Positions 1 to 7,881 of a stretch of DNA of 63,941 bases are shown here, piece after piece; within the stretch, counting starts at the first letter, position 1; each line of letters begins with the position of its first letter. Source of the stretch: DASYHS01 sp035998295 (GTDB lineage: Bacteria; Pseudomonadota; Alphaproteobacteria; Azospirillales; Azospirillaceae); assembly GCF_035998295.1 (NCBI RefSeq), contig NZ_DASYHS010000283.1:1-63941 (forward strand), given 5' to 3'. Position numbers and translations under genes: made by a program. A model generated the notes under the pieces. It had not been told where the DNA came from. It searched no databases and was given only the letters and a program-made list of their open reading frames with translations.

Positions 1-1664
1 TGGACGACCAGCCGGTCGAGGTTCATCCGCGCCATCTCCGGCGGCAGGCCGAGCGCGGTGAACACGACCTCGGACATGGCCTTGTCGCCGAGGACCGCCA
101 GCAGCCGGCTCTTCTCCGTGCCCTTGCGATGGACGATCTCCGGCATCTTGCGCAGGAAGTCGAGGGCGAGGCGGACGCCGGTGTCGGCCTCGCCCTGCTG
201 CTCCTCGAAGCCGAGGGCCGTGAAGCGGCCGATGAAATGGTCCGCCGCCTCGTCGCGCTGGAGGCTGGAACGCGCGATCTCGAAGCGGAAGGTCCCGGCC
301 AGCTCCCGCAGCTTCGGGTCCGACAGGCGCGGATCGTCGAGCGGACCGGGCGAGGCCGGAACCCCGTCGGTCAGCACCTCGCGCAGCAGCGCACGGTCGG
401 CCAGCGCGCCCGTCAGGCCGAACGCCTCGGTCACGAAGCTCAGCAGCCGCTGGTCGTTCATGAGGTCGTCGACGGTGCGCACGGAGCGGATGGCGCCGCG
501 GTAATAGGCGAGCTCGCGCGAATGGAAGTCGGTCCCGAACGGGGTCGTGCCGGGATGGGCCGCGACGTAGCGGTTGGTCACCGCCACGACGGTGTCGGTG
601 TCGCCGAGATTGGCCGGAACGGTCTCGAAGCCGAGTGCCGCGACCATTTCCCTGAACCGGGGGTCGGTCATCCGGTTCGCGGTCGAGCGCGGGTCGGAGA
701 CGCCTTCGGCGACCACCTTGCGCATCAGCGCCTTGGCGTCGGCCTGGTCGCCCAGGCCGAAGGCCTTCAGCACGAAGCGGTAAAGCCGGTCGTCCGCGAA
801 CAGGTCGTCGGGCGTGCGGATCCTGTGCGCGTTCTCCTTGAAATAGGCGATCTCGCGCGCGTTCAGCGCCTGGCCGCGGAACATGTCCAGCCGGCGCTCG
901 TAGTGCGGGCCCAGCAGCGGGTTGTCGCGATGCGCCAGCTCGGGATGCCGGGCGAGATAGCGCCCGGCGATCGCTTCGACGTATTCGGCCTTGCGCAGGT
1001 TGGCGCCGCCGCTTTCCTTCAGGGACAGGAAGGTCGCCATCTCCTTCCAGCGCGGGTCGCTCAACATGTTCGCGGTCGCGAGGTCGGACTGCACGCCGTC
1101 GTCGAGGACGCGGCGCGCGAGGTCGCGCTCGCCGATCGCGTGCTCCAGGCCGAACGCCTTCATCACGAAGACGTAGAGCCGGTCGTTCGCGAGCAGGTCG
1201 CCGCTCGTCCTCACCTTGCCGATCTCGGCACGGAAATGCTCCAGCTCGCGGTTGCCGAGCCGGCCGCGCAGCTCCGCGTCGTCGCCGGCCCAGCGGTTCA
1301 CGATCCCGGACACGGTGTCCCACCGGTCGAGCGCCGGCGCGCCGGCCTGGTCGAGCCCGAGCGTCGCCACCATCTCCTTCAGCCGCGCGTCGCCGAACCG
1401 GTTCGCCGTGCTCGCGGGATCGCCGACGCCCTCGCTCAGCGCCCGGCGCAGGAAGTCGCGCGACTGGGCGTAGTGGTCCAGCCCGAACGCCTTGAGCGTG
1501 AAGCGCAGCAGCCGCGCGTCGTTCAGCAGGTCGTCCGCGTCCGCGACCTTGCCGACGCGGCTCTCGAAATAGTCGATCTCGGCGGTGTCGATGCGCTGCG
1601 GGGCGGCTGCGGCGGAGCGGGCGAAGCCGACGCCGATCAGGCGCAGGTTCTGGATCGTGCTCAT
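1..1664 (-). CDS. DUF1217 flagellar protein (3' end cut by window)
   Basis: Reading the minus strand from ATG at 1664 gives MSTIQNLRL... and stays open for 554 codons to the window edge, so the C-terminus is missing. The protein repeats a unit of roughly 130-150 residues built around 'D-x-x-L-L-x-D-x-R-L-x-x-F-x-L-K-A-F-G-L', followed by 'R-x-x-L-x-x-G-x-x-D-P-x-S'. That is the DUF1217 pattern found in alphaproteobacterial flagellar loci. Its molecular role is not established. The start overlaps the stop of the FlaG-like gene upstream by ATGA, so the two are probably translationally coupled. The plus-strand open frame over this interval is a GC-rich shadow. Confidence 0.85.
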   Translation of the reverse strand, partial: MSTIQNLRLIGVGFARSAAAAPQRIDTAEIDYFESRVGKVADADDLLNDARLLRFTLKAFGLDHYAQSRDFLRRALSEGVGDPASTANRFGDARLKEMVATLGLDQAGAPALDRWDTVSGIVNRWAGDDAELRGRLGNRELEHFRAEIGKVRTSGDLLANDRLYVFVMKAFGLEHAIGERDLARRVLDDGVQSDLATANMLSDPRWKEMATFLSLKESGGANLRKAEYVEAIAGRYLARHPELAHRDNPLLGPHYERRLDMFRGQALNAREIAYFKENAHRIRTPDDLFADDRLYRFVLKAFGLGDQADAKALMRKVVAEGVSDPRSTANRMTDPRFREMVAALGFETVPANLGDTDTVVAVTNRYVAAHPGTTPFGTDFHSRELAYYRGAIRSVRTVDDLMNDQRLLSFVTEAFGLTGALADRALLREVLTDGVPASPGPLDDPRLSDPKLRELAGTFRFEIARSSLQRDEAADHFIGRFTALGFEEQQGEADTGVRLALDFLRKMPEIVHRKGTEKSRLLAVLGDKAMSEVVFTALGLPPEMARMNLDRLVV

Positions 1665-2020
1665 GCCTCGATGTCCCTTGCGGCGTCCGGGCCGTCCTCG
1701 GCCTCGGGATCGAGCAGGCTCTCCGGGTCGACGTAGCGCGGCGGGATGCGCAGCACGACCTCGCCCGTCCGCCTGTCCAGCACCTCGGTGTAGAGGTGCC
1801 TGGTTCCCGGGTCGAGGGTGACGCGATAGGGCCGGACCGGCTCGGCTGGCGCCGGCTTCGCGGCGGTTCCGGCTGCTGCGGCGTCTGCGGTTGCGGCGGC
1901 CTCGCGCTCCTCCCGGCGGCTGCGCTCGAGCCGCCGGTCGCGCGCCTCGAGGGCCGCCTCCACCGGGGACGCCGGCCGCTCGCCGGCAGGCCCGTTCACT
2001 CCGTTGACGGGATCGGACAT
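1661..2020 (-). CDS. FlaG-like flagellar protein
   Basis: 119 aa. The N-terminal half is low-complexity and charged (Ala/Glu/Arg rich). The C-terminal half (about residues 65-100) reads VTLD...LYTEVLDRRTGEVVLRIPP. This matches the FlaG-family pattern of a short beta-hairpin with 'D-x-x-T-G-E-V-V-x-x-I-P-P'. FlaG-family proteins are small and linked to filament length or export. The gene lies between flbT and a DUF1217 gene and overlaps the latter by 4 nt. The assignment rests on the C-terminal motif and the location. Confidence 0.7.
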   Translation of the reverse strand: MSDPVNGVNGPAGERPASPVEAALEARDRRLERSRREEREAAATADAAAAGTAAKPAPAEPVRPYRVTLDPGTRHLYTEVLDRRTGEVVLRIPPRYVDPESLLDPEAEDGPDAARDIEA

Positions 2021-2043
2021 GTCGCCTCCTGGTCCGCCGGCGG

Positions 2044-2469
2044 TCAGGGTTCGGCCGGATCGCGCCCGCGCAGCGGCCGCACGCCCGGCAGGACGGTTTC
2101 CTCGTAGGCCATCACCGGCCGCAGGCAGGCGAGCGCCTTGTAGTAGTCGGCGGCGCCGACCTGGTGCATCGCCTCCATCACCCGGTCGCGCATGTCGGGC
2201 CGCTGGAACGCCGCGTAGAGCTTGGCCATCATGGTCGTGAGGATCTCCGCGCGTTCCTTGACGAGGGCGGGATCGAGCAGCATGCCCTGGATCACGAAAT
2301 AGGCGCGCCGCACCGGCGTGTCCGCCTCGTCCTCGTCCAGGATGTCGCTGCCGCGGATGATCTGCGCGAAGTTGCTGACGGTCAGCGTGTAGCGGCGGTT
2401 GTCGTTCTGGACGACGCAGCCGTTGATGACGACCCGCTCGTTCGGTTTGAGCCTGAGCTTAAGTGCCAT
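2044..2469 (-). CDS. flbT: FlbT, flagellin post-transcriptional regulator
   Basis: 141 aa, the usual FlbT length. It opens MALKLRLKPNERVVINGCVV and contains the family segment 'AYFVIQGMLLDP' around residues 56-67. In Caulobacter and relatives FlbT binds the 5' untranslated region of flagellin mRNA and promotes its decay until the hook is finished. It overlaps flaF by about 11 nt (2459-2469), and flagellin lies just upstream on the same strand, the standard alphaproteobacterial order. Confidence 0.93.
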   Translation of the reverse strand: MALKLRLKPNERVVINGCVVQNDNRRYTLTVSNFAQIIRGSDILDEDEADTPVRRAYFVIQGMLLDPALVKERAEILTTMMAKLYAAFQRPDMRDRVMEAMHQVGAADYYKALACLRPVMAYEETVLPGVRPLRGRDPAEP

Positions 2470-2839
2470 GCGCCATCTCCGTTCCGGCCGGCAGGATGCC
2501 TTGCAGCCCCTGCATCACGGACCTGTTGACGTCGACCAGCAGGCGGATGTCGGCCGAGCCGTCCAGGACCCGGACGGTGTGGCGGTCGACCGAGAAGGAC
2601 AGGGACACGAGCGCCGCCTTCAGCGCGCCCGGAAGCGCGTTGTCGGGCGACATCAGGTCGGCACGCAGCGCGCTCCAGAGCTCCTGGTTGCGCCACAGCA
2701 CCGATTTCAGCTCCTCCGTCGGCGCGCAGGCGCCGAGATGCTTCTCGAGCTGGACGGTGATCCGCAAGAAGACCCTGTACTCGATCCGGCGGGGATCCTC
2801 GGTCTCGGCGATCGTCTGTTGGTAGGCCGCGATGCTCAT
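2459..2839 (-). CDS. flaF: FlaF, flagellin synthesis/secretion regulator
   Basis: 126 aa from ATG 2839; an in-frame GTG three codons earlier is a weaker choice because AGGTGG sits just before this ATG. The sequence carries the FlaF features: AYQQ near the N-terminus, an 'E-x-R-V-F-x-x-I-T' helix, and 'LWRNQELWSALRADL' around residues 50-64. FlaF works with FlbT as a positive or chaperone-like factor for flagellin. It overlaps flbT. A TTTAAAGCCGG half-box lies upstream at about 2896-2910, between it and the flagellin gene. Confidence 0.93.
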   Translation of the reverse strand: MSIAAYQQTIAETEDPRRIEYRVFLRITVQLEKHLGACAPTEELKSVLWRNQELWSALRADLMSPDNALPGALKAALVSLSFSVDRHTVRVLDGSADIRLLVDVNRSVMQGLQGILPAGTEMAHGT

Positions 2840-2946
2840 CTTTCCCACCTGCCAGGATTGGACTGGGCCAGAATTGGACTGGGACAGACTAGGAGACCGG
2901 CTTTAAATCCGATGAAAAGAACCGCCCCTCCCCTGCGGGGCGCGCA

Positions 2947-2970
2947 CGGCCCGGACGCCTGTCCGGGCCG
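2947..2970 (-). terminator. Perfect 10-bp hairpin downstream of flagellin
   Basis: Arms CGGCCCGGAC and GTCCGGGCCG are perfectly complementary around a 4-nt loop. It lies 80-100 nt beyond the flagellin stop on the minus strand. There is no clear U-tract, so termination is plausible but unproven; it may instead stabilise the 3' end of the flagellin mRNA. Confidence 0.45.
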
Positions 2971-2988
2971 TGGCCGCGACGGACGGGC

Positions 2989-3036
2989 GGCGCCCGCCCC
3001 CAAGTCGAGCCGGTTGAGCTTTCGGGGGCGGGCGCC
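2989..3036 (-). terminator. 13-bp GC hairpin just after the flagellin stop
   Basis: Arms GGCGCCCGCCCCC (2989-3001) and GGGGGCGGGCGCC (3024-3036) pair perfectly across a 22-nt loop. It starts 14 nt after the flagellin stop codon. This is the strongest dyad near flagellin. It probably defines or protects the abundant flagellin transcript and separates it from flaF-flbT. No poly-U run follows. Confidence 0.55.
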
Positions 3037-3049
3037 GGAGCCGTCCGGC

Positions 3050-3901
3050 TCAGCGGAACAGCGACAGGATGTTCTGCGGCTGCTGGTTGGCGATCGACAG
3101 CGCCTGGATGGCCAGCTGCTGCTGGACCTGCAACGCCTGCAGGCGGGTCGATTCCTCGTTCATGTCGGCGTCCACGATGCCGCCGATGCCGATCGACAGC
3201 TCGTCGTTCAGCTTGGTGAGGAACTTCTGCTGCAGCTCGATGCGCTTGCCGACGGTGCCGAGCTCGGCCGCCGCGTTGCTGGCGGTCTGGATATGCGCCT
3301 CGAGGGCGACGAGCTCCGTCGCCGCGGCGGCCGCGTTGGCGACGCCGTCGGCACCCGCCGTGATCGAGGCCTCGAGCGTGCCGACATAGGTGGCGATCGC
3401 GGACAGGTCCTGGCCCGTGAAGTCGATCGTCGTGGTGGCGATCGTGGCGCTGCCGGTCCGGTTGAAGCCGGACACGATCGAGCGGGCCGTGGTGTCGTCG
3501 ATCACGTTCTCGCCGTTGAAGCTGGCGGCGCCGATCGCGGTCGAGATCTGCTCCCCGAGCTCGGTCAGGTAGGCGCCGATCTTGGCATGATCGGTCGCCG
3601 ACGCGGTCGCGAGCGAGAGCTGGGACTTCACCTCCTTCAGCACGTCGAGCACGCTTTCGGTCGCGACGCGGCCGACGGTGACGGCGTTGAGGCTGAAGGT
3701 CAGGTTCTCGTTGATCGCCTTGAACGCCGAGACGTCGGACTGCATCGTGGTCGCGATCGCGAAGTAGGATGCGTTGTCCTTCGCATTCGCGACCTTGTAG
3801 CCGGTCGAGATGCGGTTCTGCGTCTGGACGAGGGAGCCCGACACCGTCGACAGGGTCTGCAGGGCGGTGAGGGCAGAGGCGTTCGTCATGATGGAGGCCA
3901 T
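3050..3901 (-). CDS. Flagellin
   Basis: 283 aa. The N-terminal D0/D1 region (1-110) has the typical 'N-x-S-A-L-x-A-L-Q-x-L', 'ISTGYKVANAKDNASYFAIA' and 'LNAV' signatures. A short variable domain (about 115-180) is followed by a D1/D0 C-terminus ending 'QALSIANQQPQNILSLFR'. It is short because the surface domain is small, as is common in alphaproteobacterial flagellins. It is exported and polymerises into the filament. AGGAG lies 7 nt before the ATG. It is preceded by an untranslated leader with a UUCG-type hairpin and followed by flaF-flbT, its regulators. Confidence 0.96.
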   Translation of the reverse strand: MASIMTNASALTALQTLSTVSGSLVQTQNRISTGYKVANAKDNASYFAIATTMQSDVSAFKAINENLTFSLNAVTVGRVATESVLDVLKEVKSQLSLATASATDHAKIGAYLTELGEQISTAIGAASFNGENVIDDTTARSIVSGFNRTGSATIATTTIDFTGQDLSAIATYVGTLEASITAGADGVANAAAAATELVALEAHIQTASNAAAELGTVGKRIELQQKFLTKLNDELSIGIGGIVDADMNEESTRLQALQVQQQLAIQALSIANQQPQNILSLFR

Positions 3902-3972
3902 GGGTCATCTCCTGTTCACGAGATGCTTGACGCCTTTCTGACGCCGGGGCCCGCGGCGCCGGCCTCCCCTTC

Positions 3973-3986
3973 GGACCTTCGGGTCC
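3973..3986 (-). promoter_or_regulatory. Tetraloop hairpin in the flagellin 5' leader
   Basis: On the mRNA strand GGACC-CGAA-GGTCC forms a 5-bp stem with a tetraloop about 70 nt upstream of the flagellin start. FlbT is known to act on the flagellin 5' UTR, so this is a candidate recognition structure. That link is inference. Confidence 0.3.
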
Positions 3987-4020
3987 AGGGGTGCGCCGCC
4001 GACGCCTTCACCTTGGCAGG

Positions 4021-4036
4021 CCCGGTTTAAACCGGG
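4021..4036. promoter_or_regulatory. 16-bp palindrome upstream of flagellin
   Basis: CCCGGTTTAAACCGGG is a perfect palindrome about 120 nt upstream of flagellin. It contains TTAA and resembles the half-sites of the TTAA-N8-TTAA boxes found before other flagellar genes in this window. A second half at N8 spacing is poor (AAAA). Candidate flagellar operator. Confidence 0.4.
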
Positions 4037-4142
4037 GTAAAAAAACGGCGGGCCGCATCGCCGGGGATCGATGCGGCCCGAGTTGGACATCTCTTCTCCC
4101 GCACCCCTGGGAGAGGGGATTTTCGTGCGGTCAGCCGGGCCT

Positions 4143-4682
4143 TCAGGTTGCCGGCCCCGTGCGGAGCGGCCGCCGCCAGCGGGCCGGCCAGCAGACGGAC
4201 GACGTCGGGGCGTCGGGACGTGCGGGATCGTCATGGTTCGTCACGGTCCCGGCGTGCAGCTCCTGGCGCAGCTCCGCCAACAGTTCCGCCCGGACCTCCT
4301 CGCGCAGGTCCTCGCGCAGGTCCTCGCGCAGGCGCTCGCGCTCGGCCCGGGTCATGGTGCGGACGGCGTCGACATCCTTCTCGAAGCGCCACCGGTGGGT
4401 CAGCAGGCGGGCGGCGGCGGGGAAATGCCCCTGCTCGATCAGCTTGCCGTACAGCTCGTCGTGCTGCCGGCGCATCCGCTCGACGAGGGCCTCGTGCCGG
4501 TTCTCCTCCTCCGCCGACAGCTCGGCGAGGCGGGCCCGGACGTCCGCGTGCGCCCACGGCGCGGAGCCGGGCGCGCAGCCGGCGCGGCGCGCGGCCTCGG
4601 CCAGGGACACGCCGCCGGCGGCGGCGACGCGGCAGAACAACTCGATGTGCGGGGGCAACGGCCGGTCGGCGGTAGTGGTCAT
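4143..4682 (-). CDS. SOS-box-controlled HTH/coiled-coil protein, copy 1
   Basis: 179 aa from ATG 4682, which has AGGAGGA 6 nt upstream. Residues about 10-50 ('IELFCRVAAAGGVSLAEAARRAGCAPGSAP') look like a helix-turn-helix of the phage-terminase-small-subunit type. The middle is conserved ('HDELYGKLIEQGHFPAAARLLTHRWRFEKD'), and a long charged coiled coil follows (RERLREDLREDLREEV...). A close paralogue lies at 13182-13823. Its promoter carries a perfect alphaproteobacterial LexA box overlapping the -10. It interrupts the flagellar run between flagellin and the FlgN-like gene. Function unknown; DNA binding is inferred. Confidence 0.75.
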   Translation of the reverse strand: MTTTADRPLPPHIELFCRVAAAGGVSLAEAARRAGCAPGSAPWAHADVRARLAELSAEEENRHEALVERMRRQHDELYGKLIEQGHFPAAARLLTHRWRFEKDVDAVRTMTRAERERLREDLREDLREEVRAELLAELRQELHAGTVTNHDDPARPDAPTSSVCWPARWRRPLRTGPAT

Positions 4683-4709
4683 GGGGTGTCCTCCTCGTTC
4701 CGGCAGATA

Positions 4710-4743
4710 GAACAATAAGAGAACATATGGCGCCGGCAGTCAA
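4710..4743 (-). promoter_or_regulatory. LexA (SOS) box and promoter of copy 1
   Basis: Read on the minus strand: TTGACT (4738-4743), 17-nt spacer, TCTTAT (4715-4720). Overlapping the -10 is GTTC-TCTTATT-GTTC (4710-4724), an exact match to the alphaproteobacterial LexA operator GTTC-N7-GTTC. The same arrangement with identical spacing precedes copy 2 at 13851-13884. Confidence 0.75.
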
Positions 4744-4755
4744 GAGGCGGGATGT

Positions 4756-5286
4756 TCAGAGTTGGGCGTCGACGCCCGACGCGGACAGCTCGACCGGGCG
4801 GAGCGCCTGGCCCGAACGGGCGTAGAGGCCGTCGGAGGCGGCCTTCTCGGCGGCGCGGAGCAGGTGGCGGTTGATCGCCGTCACGGCATCGCGCATGGCG
4901 GCCAGCGCCGCCGCGTTGAGGCGGACCGACCGTTCCAGGCGTTCCACCGCCCGAAGCGCCATCGCGCGCAGGTCCGCGTTCGCCGCGACCGCCGCGCCGA
5001 GGCCGCCGGACGCCGGCATCAGCGCCTCCAACCGCTCGCCGACCGCGAGCTTGCGCCGTGCGAACGCGTCCAGGCCGAGGGCGTCGCCCCGCTCGACGAC
5101 GGCCGTCTCCTCGTCCAGCAGGTCGGCCAGCGCCGCCATCGCGTCCAGCCAGTCGACCATGGCCGCCGCCGCAGGCCCGTCCACGAACGGGGCGGGCCCG
5201 GCCTCGGGTTGCGGTTCGGGTGCCGGAGCCGCCGCCGGCGCGTCGCGGACGAAGGTGCGGATGACGTCCTTGAGGCTGCGCGTCAT
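4756..5286 (-). CDS. FlgN-like flagellar export chaperone
   Basis: 176 aa. The long helical stretch from about residue 40 ('AMVDWLDAMAALADLLDEETAVVERGD', then 'FARRKLAVGERLEALM') fits FlgN, the cytoplasmic chaperone that delivers the hook-filament junction proteins FlgK and FlgL. The N-terminal 35 residues are Pro/Ala rich. The ATG overlaps the flgJ stop by 4 nt (5283-5286). Position next to flgJ-flgI-flgL-flgK supports the call. Sequence conservation in this family is weak. Confidence 0.7.
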   Translation of the reverse strand: MTRSLKDVIRTFVRDAPAAAPAPEPQPEAGPAPFVDGPAAAAMVDWLDAMAALADLLDEETAVVERGDALGLDAFARRKLAVGERLEALMPASGGLGAAVAANADLRAMALRAVERLERSVRLNAAALAAMRDAVTAINRHLLRAAEKAASDGLYARSGQALRPVELSASGVDAQL

Positions 5287-5588
5287 TCCCCGCTCTCCAT
5301 GGAACCGGCGTAGAGCCGTGCGACCTCCGCCTCGACCAGGGGCGCGATGCCGAGGTCGCCGCTCTGCGCCACCGAGCGGGCATATTCCTGCAGCATGAAG
5401 CCGCGCCAGGTCCGCTCGGCCTGACCGCCGCCGAACAGGCCGGAAGCGCCCAGCCCGTCGAACATGTGCTCGAACAGCTGGCCGACCAGCAGCGCTTCGA
5501 ACTCCTTCGCCACCTCGCCCGCCTGTCCCGCCGCCGGCCGGGCCGGGCCCGAAACCGGCCCGGGCCCCGCTATCGCCGCCACGTCCAT
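5283..5588 (-). CDS. flgJ: FlgJ-type rod-binding protein
   Basis: 101 aa. It matches the N-terminal rod-binding domain of FlgJ: 'AKEFEALLVGQLFEHMFDGL' at about residues 27-46 and 'FMLQEYARSVAQSGDLGIAPLVEAEVARLY' to the end. The muramidase domain of enterobacterial FlgJ is absent, as is usual in alphaproteobacteria. It caps the growing rod in the periplasm. It sits 18 nt downstream of flgI and overlaps the flgN-like gene. Confidence 0.88.
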   Translation of the reverse strand: MDVAAIAGPGPVSGPARPAAGQAGEVAKEFEALLVGQLFEHMFDGLGASGLFGGGQAERTWRGFMLQEYARSVAQSGDLGIAPLVEAEVARLYAGSMESGE

Positions 5589-5606
5589 CGTTCCCCTCCT
5601 GCGCCC

Positions 5607-6755
5607 TCACATGATTTCGAGGTCGGCATGCAGCGCGCCCGCGGCCTTGATCGCCTGCAGGATCGCGACCACGTCGCGCGGCCCGACGCCGAGCGCGTTG
5701 AGCCCGTCTATGAGCTGCTGCAGCCCGACATTGCCGCCGACCGTCACGAACTGCCGGCCGTTGCCCTCCTCGACCTGGATGTCCGTGCGCGGGACGACCA
5801 CGGTCTCGCCGCCTTCCGAGAAGGGGCCGGGCTGGGAGACCTGCGGGGTCTCGGTGACCCGAAGCGTCAGGTTGCCCTGGGTCACCGCGACCCGGCTGAC
5901 GCGAACGCCCTCGCCGATCACGATCGTTCCCGACCTCTCGTCGACGACGACCTTGGCGACCATGTCCGGCACGACCGCGAGCTGCTCCAGCTCTCCGACC
6001 AGCCTGGCCACGGCGTTGCGGTAGGGGCCGGGAATGAGCACGTCGACGGTGGAAAGATCGGCCACCCGCGCGGTGCCGCCCCCGAGCCGCCGGTTCACCG
6101 CGTCGGCGATGCGGTTGGCGGTCGTGAAATCGGGGTTGCGCAGCGCCATGCGCAGGACGCCCACGTCGTCGAGCGCGAAGTCGATCTCGCGCTCCACGAT
6201 GGCGCCGTTGGCGATGCGGGCCGAGGTCGGCACGCCCTTGGTCAGCGAGGTCCCGGACTGGCCCTGGACGGAGAAGCCGGTCACCGCGAGCGGCCCCTGC
6301 GCGACGGCGTAGGCCTCGCCGTCCGCGCCGAGCAGCGGCGTCACCAGCAGGGTCCCGCCGAGCAGGCTGCTCGCATCGCCCAGGGTCGAGACGGTGACGT
6401 CGATCGTGGTCCCCTGGCGCGCGAAGGGGGGCAGCGACGCCGTCACCATGACGGCCGCGACGTTGCGCGTACGCAGGGTCTCGTTGCGGATGTTGACGCC
6501 GAGCCGCTCCAGCATGCCCTGGAGGCTCTGCTGGGTGAAGGGCGTGTTGGTCAGCCGGTCGCCGGTGCCGTTCAGGCCGACGACGAGGCCATAGCCGACG
6601 AGCTGGTTGCGCCGCACTCCGTCGATGGTCACGAGGTCCTTGATGCGCGCCTGCGCCGCCGCGTCCGCCGCGGCCGTCATGGCGAGAGCGGCCAGCAGGA
6701 CGGGTGCTAGGCCGCGCAGGATACGGGCGGCGAGGGAGCGGCGGGGTGCGGGCAT
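5607..6755 (-). CDS. flgI: FlgI, flagellar P-ring protein
   Basis: 382 aa, normal for FlgI. A cleavable signal peptide (about 1-33, ending ADAAAQA) is followed by 'RIKDLVTIDGVRRNQLVGYGLVVGLNGTGD'. The conserved 'PFTQQSLQGMLERLGVNIR' comes shortly after, and the C-terminus 'DVVAILQAIKAAGALHADLEIM' is typical. It assembles the P-ring around the rod in peptidoglycan. It is part of the minus-strand flgE-flgK-flgL-flgI-flgJ-flgN run. Confidence 0.97.
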   Translation of the reverse strand: MPAPRRSLAARILRGLAPVLLAALAMTAAADAAAQARIKDLVTIDGVRRNQLVGYGLVVGLNGTGDRLTNTPFTQQSLQGMLERLGVNIRNETLRTRNVAAVMVTASLPPFARQGTTIDVTVSTLGDASSLLGGTLLVTPLLGADGEAYAVAQGPLAVTGFSVQGQSGTSLTKGVPTSARIANGAIVEREIDFALDDVGVLRMALRNPDFTTANRIADAVNRRLGGGTARVADLSTVDVLIPGPYRNAVARLVGELEQLAVVPDMVAKVVVDERSGTIVIGEGVRVSRVAVTQGNLTLRVTETPQVSQPGPFSEGGETVVVPRTDIQVEEGNGRQFVTVGGNVGLQQLIDGLNALGVGPRDVVAILQAIKAAGALHADLEIM

Positions 6756-6773
6756 GGGGCCTCTGCTGTCGGC

Positions 6774-7877
6774 TTACAGGTAGTCGGTCAGCCGCAGGCG
6801 GGAGACGCGGGCGGTGGCGCTCATCGTCGCCTCGAGCTGGGCCTCGATCTGGCCGAGCCGCAGGCTGGTCTCGTAGGGATCGACGTCCTCCAGCGCGATG
6901 ATCTGCTCGTTCAGCACCTTCATGCGGGCATCGAGGCGCTGCTTCGTGTCCGGGATCGAGGCGTGCTGGATGCCGATTTCCGCCTGCACCCGCCGCAACT
7001 CGCCGAGCCCGGCCGAGAGGCGGTCGATCGCGACGTCCATGTAGGGCTGGTAGGCACCCGCGGGCAGCGTGCCGGTGTCGACCGCGGCCAGCATGAACAG
7101 GCCCTGCATCAGGCTGCGCATCATCGGGTCGTTGGCCTGGACCCCATAGGCGAGTTCCACGCCCTCCTCGGGGGTCCCGGATACGCGCGGGTTGGGCGCC
7201 CCGCCGGGCGCCAGGGCCGTGGTGCCGGTGTAGAGGCCGCCCTCGTAGGTCTGGGTCAGCGGCGGCGGTGCGGGCGTGGCCGGGTCGCGGACGGCGAACA
7301 GGTCGTCCAGCGCCGCGATGACGGCCGCCGCCTCGGCGGCGGTCGCGGGCGCCGCGGGACCGCCCAGCACGGTCGAGATCGCCCCCTTCACGACGTCCAT
7401 CGGCGAGGGGCCGAGGCCGTCTCCGCCGCGGATCGGCCGCATCGCCGCCGCATCGACGTCGACGCCGGAGAACAGCGAGCGCCCGCCGACCGTCGCGTTC
7501 AACAGGCCGACCATCTGGTCGAGCGCGCCGCGCGCCGCGATCCCCAGTCCCCACCCCACGGAGGGAGGCTGCTCGGCGCCGGTCAGCGCCAGGGCCAGCA
7601 CGTCGCTGCAGGCCTTGTCCATCTCCGACATGGAGCCGGACATCAGGGTCATGCGCGAATCGAGCAGCGTGCAGGTCTTCAGGTACTCATCCGTGCGCTC
7701 GTGCATCTGGCGGAAGCTGATCGCCTGCCCGGCGCGCGCGCCGAGCGAGCCCGCCACATCGTGGCGCTTGCCCGAGGCGAGCTCGTCGGTGACGCGGGCG
7801 AGGCCGATCTGGAGCCCGGCCATCGACGTGCGCAGCCGCTTGGACAGGCCGAGGGTCGAGATGGTGTTCATCAGCAT
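6774..7877 (-). CDS. flgL: FlgL-like hook-filament junction protein
   Basis: 367 aa. The N-terminus 'MNTISTLGLSKRLRTSMAGLQIGLARVTDELASGKRHDVAGSLG' and C-terminus 'TSLRLGQIEAQLEATMSATARVSRLRLTDYL' are the flagellin-like coiled-coil ends of FlgL (HAP3). The middle is variable. It caps the hook-filament junction after secretion. It follows flgK by 4 nt. An in-frame ATG two codons downstream (7871) is an equally good start. Confidence 0.93.
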   Translation of the reverse strand: MLMNTISTLGLSKRLRTSMAGLQIGLARVTDELASGKRHDVAGSLGARAGQAISFRQMHERTDEYLKTCTLLDSRMTLMSGSMSEMDKACSDVLALALTGAEQPPSVGWGLGIAARGALDQMVGLLNATVGGRSLFSGVDVDAAAMRPIRGGDGLGPSPMDVVKGAISTVLGGPAAPATAAEAAAVIAALDDLFAVRDPATPAPPPLTQTYEGGLYTGTTALAPGGAPNPRVSGTPEEGVELAYGVQANDPMMRSLMQGLFMLAAVDTGTLPAGAYQPYMDVAIDRLSAGLGELRRVQAEIGIQHASIPDTKQRLDARMKVLNEQIIALEDVDPYETSLRLGQIEAQLEATMSATARVSRLRLTDYL

Positions 7878-7881
7878 GGCT

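Noticed and set aside
129..1736. Long plus-strand open frame (535 codons) at the left end
   Set aside because: It is antisense to the DUF1217 gene. Its Val/Gly/Arg/Ala-rich translation has no family features, whereas the minus strand gives a clear DUF1217 repeat protein.
4756..7554. 932-codon minus-strand frame
   Set aside because: Only its last 176 codons (from ATG 5286) are real, the FlgN-like gene; the rest is an off-frame shadow of FlgL, FlgI and FlgJ.
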